This document shows, piece after piece, positions 62,134 to 62,266 of a stretch of DNA of 62,266 bases. Numbering within the stretch: position 1 is the stretch's first letter; each line of letters begins with the position of its first letter. The stretch lies in the NCBI GenBank assembly GCA_017620815.1, contig JAGAUI010000040.1, forward strand, positions 1 to 62,266. The letters run 5' to 3'. The notes beneath the pieces were generated by a model that saw only the letters and a program-made list of their open reading frames with translations, was not told where the DNA came from and ran no database searches. This DNA is from Flavobacteriales bacterium (lineage in GTDB: Bacteria; Bacteroidota; Bacteroidia; Flavobacteriales; UBA1820). A program made the translations under genes and the position numbers.

Positions 62134-62178
62134 TAAAAATACACATAAAGTTTATTAACCCGCCCCCCCCCCCGCAAT
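62134..62178 (-). promoter_or_regulatory. Candidate fimbrial operon promoter region with poly-G tract
   Basis: No perfect TAnnTTTG is present. Two partial matches are TATTTTTA (62134-62141, 7 of 8) and AAACTTTA (62146-62153, 6 of 8). In the second case ATTG (62175-62178) lies 21 bases upstream as a possible -33, with the 11-G tract inside the spacer. In the first, the tract occupies the -33 position itself. Either geometry would make promoter strength depend on tract length. The promoter is not proven. Confidence 0.4.
62163..62173. repeat. Mononucleotide tract, 11 C (G on minus strand)
   Basis: Eleven consecutive C residues lie 70-80 bases upstream of the DUF3575 start. They are the longest G/C homopolymer I see in the window. 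Such tracts slip during replication and are frequent switch points for phase variation. Sequencing error in the exact length is possible. Confidence 0.9.
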
Positions 62179-62266
62179 TTTAACATTTCATTTATTAAAA
62201 ATTATCATATTTTTATCATTAGCTCCTTTAATTTATTATTACCATAAAAAAAACGCCTGCAATGCA

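Larger units (their letters stand above)
62094..62266. other. Intergenic region upstream of the fimbrial operon
   Basis: This AT-rich non-coding region runs to the window edge and contains the C tract and candidate promoter elements. There is no credible gene; the last bases (AAAAAAAACGCCTGC) may be one arm of a terminator of a gene outside the window. Confidence 0.5.

Overview
The window looks like a chromosomal segment of a Bacteroidales-type Bacteroidota. The evidence is the gene repertoire (OstA-like protein, PorT-like barrel following ubiE, DUF4290 and TIGR02757 proteins, several fimbrillin lipoproteins), weak use of Shine-Dalgarno sites, and recurrent promoters of the form TTTG-N19..21-TAnnTTTG that are characteristic of this phylum's sigma factor. 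I see no transposase, integrase, prophage gene, rRNA or CRISPR array. The species cannot be named from the sequence.

Bases 1-50800 are mostly core functions in short operons. In order: an OstA-like LPS-transport protein, thioredoxin, an acyltransferase and a large S9 peptidase (1-6.5 kb); TatD, RarA, AroB, a C69 dipeptidase and a glycerate kinase/GntP permease pair (6.5-13.9 kb); initiator tRNA-fMet; an AraC regulator, a SprT-like protease and mannose-1-phosphate guanylyltransferase (14.2-16.9 kb); a DUF6702-like protein overlapping the NrnA phosphoesterase, then the rpsF-rpsR-rplI operon and tRNA-Val (16.9-20 kb). An operon for acyl-ACP thioesterase, uridine kinase, DivIC-like protein, FolP and UbiE is followed by PorT-like and FAD-oxidoreductase genes (20-25.8 kb). 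Next are Asd, MltG, a GNAT enzyme and a porin-like barrel (25.8-29.5 kb), then an operon with a GT22 mannosyltransferase, polyprenyl-phosphate-mannose synthase, threonylcarbamoyl-AMP synthase and the CCA-adding enzyme (29.7-34 kb). Two tandem cyclophilin-FKBP fusions, a tandemly duplicated small secreted protein family and an orphan LuxE-like protein follow (34-39.8 kb). After these come a MarR regulator, a hydrolase and a minus-strand run of serine hydrolase, Fe-alcohol dehydrogenase, Gfo/Idh oxidoreductase, PnuC and an NadR-like kinase (39.8-46.1 kb). The last core operon is LolD-like ATPase, TIGR02757 protein, UvrD/PcrA helicase and DUF4290 protein (46.3-50.8 kb).

The last 11 kb (50848-62093, all minus strand) is one accessory locus that I interpret as a type V (FimA/Mfa-like) pilus operon. 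It begins with an OmpA-like/DUF3575 outer-membrane protein and a DUF5119 lipoprotein, then five fimbrillin-like lipoproteins. It ends with a 1162-residue lipoprotein that joins a fimbrillin-like N-terminus to two long arrays of Gly-rich beta-helix-like repeats and a C-terminal InlB/Listeria-Bacteroides repeat, which makes it a good candidate tip adhesin. About 70 bases upstream of the first gene is an 11-base C tract (G on the transcribed strand), the longest G/C homopolymer I found in the window. It lies where the -33 element or promoter spacer should be. I regard the combination of a possibly phase-variable promoter and a multi-subunit pilus with a repeat-built tip as the most interesting feature here.

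Several start codons were moved downstream of the longest open frame where a signal peptide, lipobox or family N-terminus clearly begins later; these choices are stated in the entries.
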